Shown in pieces: positions 62,491-64,000 of a DNA stretch of 64,000 nt. The number at the start of each line of letters is the position of its first letter. Position 1 is the stretch's first letter. The DNA comes from Pachypanchax playfairii (Eukaryota; Chordata; Actinopteri; Cyprinodontiformes; Aplocheilidae), in the NCBI GenBank assembly GCA_006937955.1, contig SSNP01000035.1, positions 868,001 through 932,000 of the forward strand, read 5' to 3'. Under the pieces are notes generated by a model that saw only the letters and a list, made by a program, of their open reading frames with translations, was not told the DNA's origin and did not search any database. Made by a program: the position numbers and the translations under genes.

Positions 62491-62777
62491 CAAGATTGGT
62501 GAGCTTCTCTGTGTGTGTCACAGGCTAGAGATTACTGCTAGCTTAGTTCTTATTCCAATCACACAGTCTTTCTAATGAGCTAATGGGCCTGACAACCAGA
62601 CAGACACACACAGTGTAGGGGACAGGGAGAGTGGAGGGTGGATGGATAGAAAGTCACTATGCTAGTCAGGCAGTCAGTCAGAGAATCAGCCATCCATCCA
62701 TTCAGGCAGCCATTCAGCTGCTCATCCTATAAGACCCTTGTTCCATAGGAAAGTTTGTGTTACTCCTGGAGATAAAA

Positions 62778-62778
<1 letters not shown>
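62491..62778. other. Unassigned segment
   Basis: Contains scattered 'cagtcagtcag' and 'ccatccatcc' short words but no real array. Confidence 0.5.

Positions 62779-62844
<66 letters not shown>
62779..62844. repeat. Compound (AC)n(AT)n microsatellite
   Basis: About 23 AC units followed directly by about 10 AT units. Confidence 0.97.
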
Positions 62845-64000
62845 GTACATCAATTAAAATTGATTCCAAGAATAATTTCAGTTATTTGAAAAAGAGTGTA
62901 ATCAAGTAAAAAGACATTGGTCTCTGAGTAATAAAAAAATAAAAAAAGTACCTGCTTCCTATTCATCACTCCTGTAGTGCCAAGTTTTACCTTTCTTGGC
63001 ACCTTCCCACAACTTGAAATAAGAAGTAGGAATAGAACAAAAAATGAAAGCAATAATAATAAAAAGTCATTTTGACATCTACTTTGACCTTTATTTAACT
63101 GCCAACAGCATAGATATTTCAAGTTTTGTCTTGTGACCTTCATTGCATTTTTTTCAACATCTGTTTCTGCATTTTCATAGAAAAAATGTGATTACCAAAC
63201 TTTTGCTTGTTTCTAATGATATTAATGTTTCTCAGAAAATTGAAAAGACAATCTGGCATAATGTAAAGTGGCTGTTTAAAACATGACTTTTAGATTTTGT
63301 TATACTCTTTGTACAACACTCCTTAATTAGTATAACAGCAATGGACTGTCATTGTCACTAACAAAGACTCTCTTTTTAGGTTTCACAGCTAACAGTCTGA
63401 ATAGTCCTTTTTATTTTTGGTTTGGAGCTCACAGGGTTAATTTCTTACCAAAGGCATAAATAAATGAATAAATATGAAATACAGATTCATCCACGTGTGG
63501 TACAAAGTTAAGCAGGTGATGGTTCCAATATAGATGCCTCTAAAGTCAGAACAATTGAATGCTACTGGACAAGGTTAACCTAAGACTCTTTCTGTATTTC
63601 AGTGCCTGATGCAGTGCTGCCTGTGGAACCGTAGATCACTGGCATCTAACCTAGTCTTTTGCCAGCGCTCTTATGCACTAACATTATTCTAAATTCTTCC
63701 TACAGTTTATTCTTAAATGCAAATCTGTAATTTGCTAATCTTTTCAAATATTTTAGGAATATTGTTCTTTTAAGTTTTCATGACTTTATCACAATTTTGG
63801 ACAGAATAGAGATTAGAAATTCATGTTAGAAAAAAAACATGGAGTTGCAACATTATTGTTGAACACATTATGTTCCTCACTCCCTTCTTTCTTGTTAATG
63901 CATCCATGGCACTTGAATACAATTTAACCTTTTGAAATTGATACTGCAATAACAAAAATATAATTAAAAAATAATTTATTTGTTATACAAACAAATCATG
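62845..64000. other. Unassigned AT-rich non-coding stretch
   Basis: Ordinary AT-rich DNA to the window's end; no gene or recognised element. Confidence 0.5.

Overview
The window looks like non-coding nuclear DNA from a teleost fish, probably a percomorph-type genome. It is AT-rich and CpG-poor, with many CA/GT, GATA, ATCC and GA microsatellites. It also carries decayed transposable elements whose sequence I recognise from fish: a tRNA-derived SINE family, an RTE/Rex3-type LINE 3' end, Tc1-like and hAT-like DNA transposons, and TTAA-flanked and foldback MITEs. I found no convincing protein-coding exon, no tRNA or rRNA gene, no CRISPR array and no bacterial-type operon. The longest open frames are explained by low-complexity DNA that lacks stop codons (pyrimidine-rich DNA at 7818-8567, CA/GT arrays) or lie inside repeats. 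The window is either a gene desert or the inside of a very large intron.

Layout. 1-13 kb: old SINE pieces (44-183, 3249-3470, 3537-3634 and a nearly complete copy at 9929-10241), a 0.7-kb polypyrimidine block (7835-8560) that flips to a purine block (8770-8960), and a TCTCC array (11982-12042). 13-25 kb: a Tc1-like transposase relic (13262-13805), a 56-bp hairpin (14818-14873), a Tc1-like MITE (19413-19860), a 116-bp assembly gap (24719-24834) and a 248-bp GATA array (24955-25202). 25-41 kb: a nearly complete SINE (31609-31945), purine-rich blocks, two LINE 3' ends in the same orientation (35678-36045 and 37977-38575), and directly after the second one an LTR-like segment (38600-39270). 41-49 kb: a 560-bp foldback element with ~196-bp arms (41231-41790), a SINE that appears split by about 480 bp (42845-43669), a decayed purine-rich tandem array (43977-44957), a recognisable vertebrate interspersed repeat (47891-48095) and a TTAA-flanked MITE (48303-48984). 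49-64 kb: a hAT-like transposase pseudogene (52255-52795), a SINE-like unit with a snap-back head (53372-53601), two nearly identical ~300-bp units spaced exactly 420 bp apart between CA arrays (55144-55922), and a pair of X-box (RFX-type) motifs (61274-61324).

Nothing here works together as a pathway. The content is a layered record of transposition, tandem duplication and microsatellite growth. The best candidates for host function are the paired X-boxes at 61.3 kb and three small CpG-dense islands near 10.6, 12.95 and 33.5 kb. Repeat family names come from memory of consensus sequences, not from a database search, so superfamily calls are firmer than family names.
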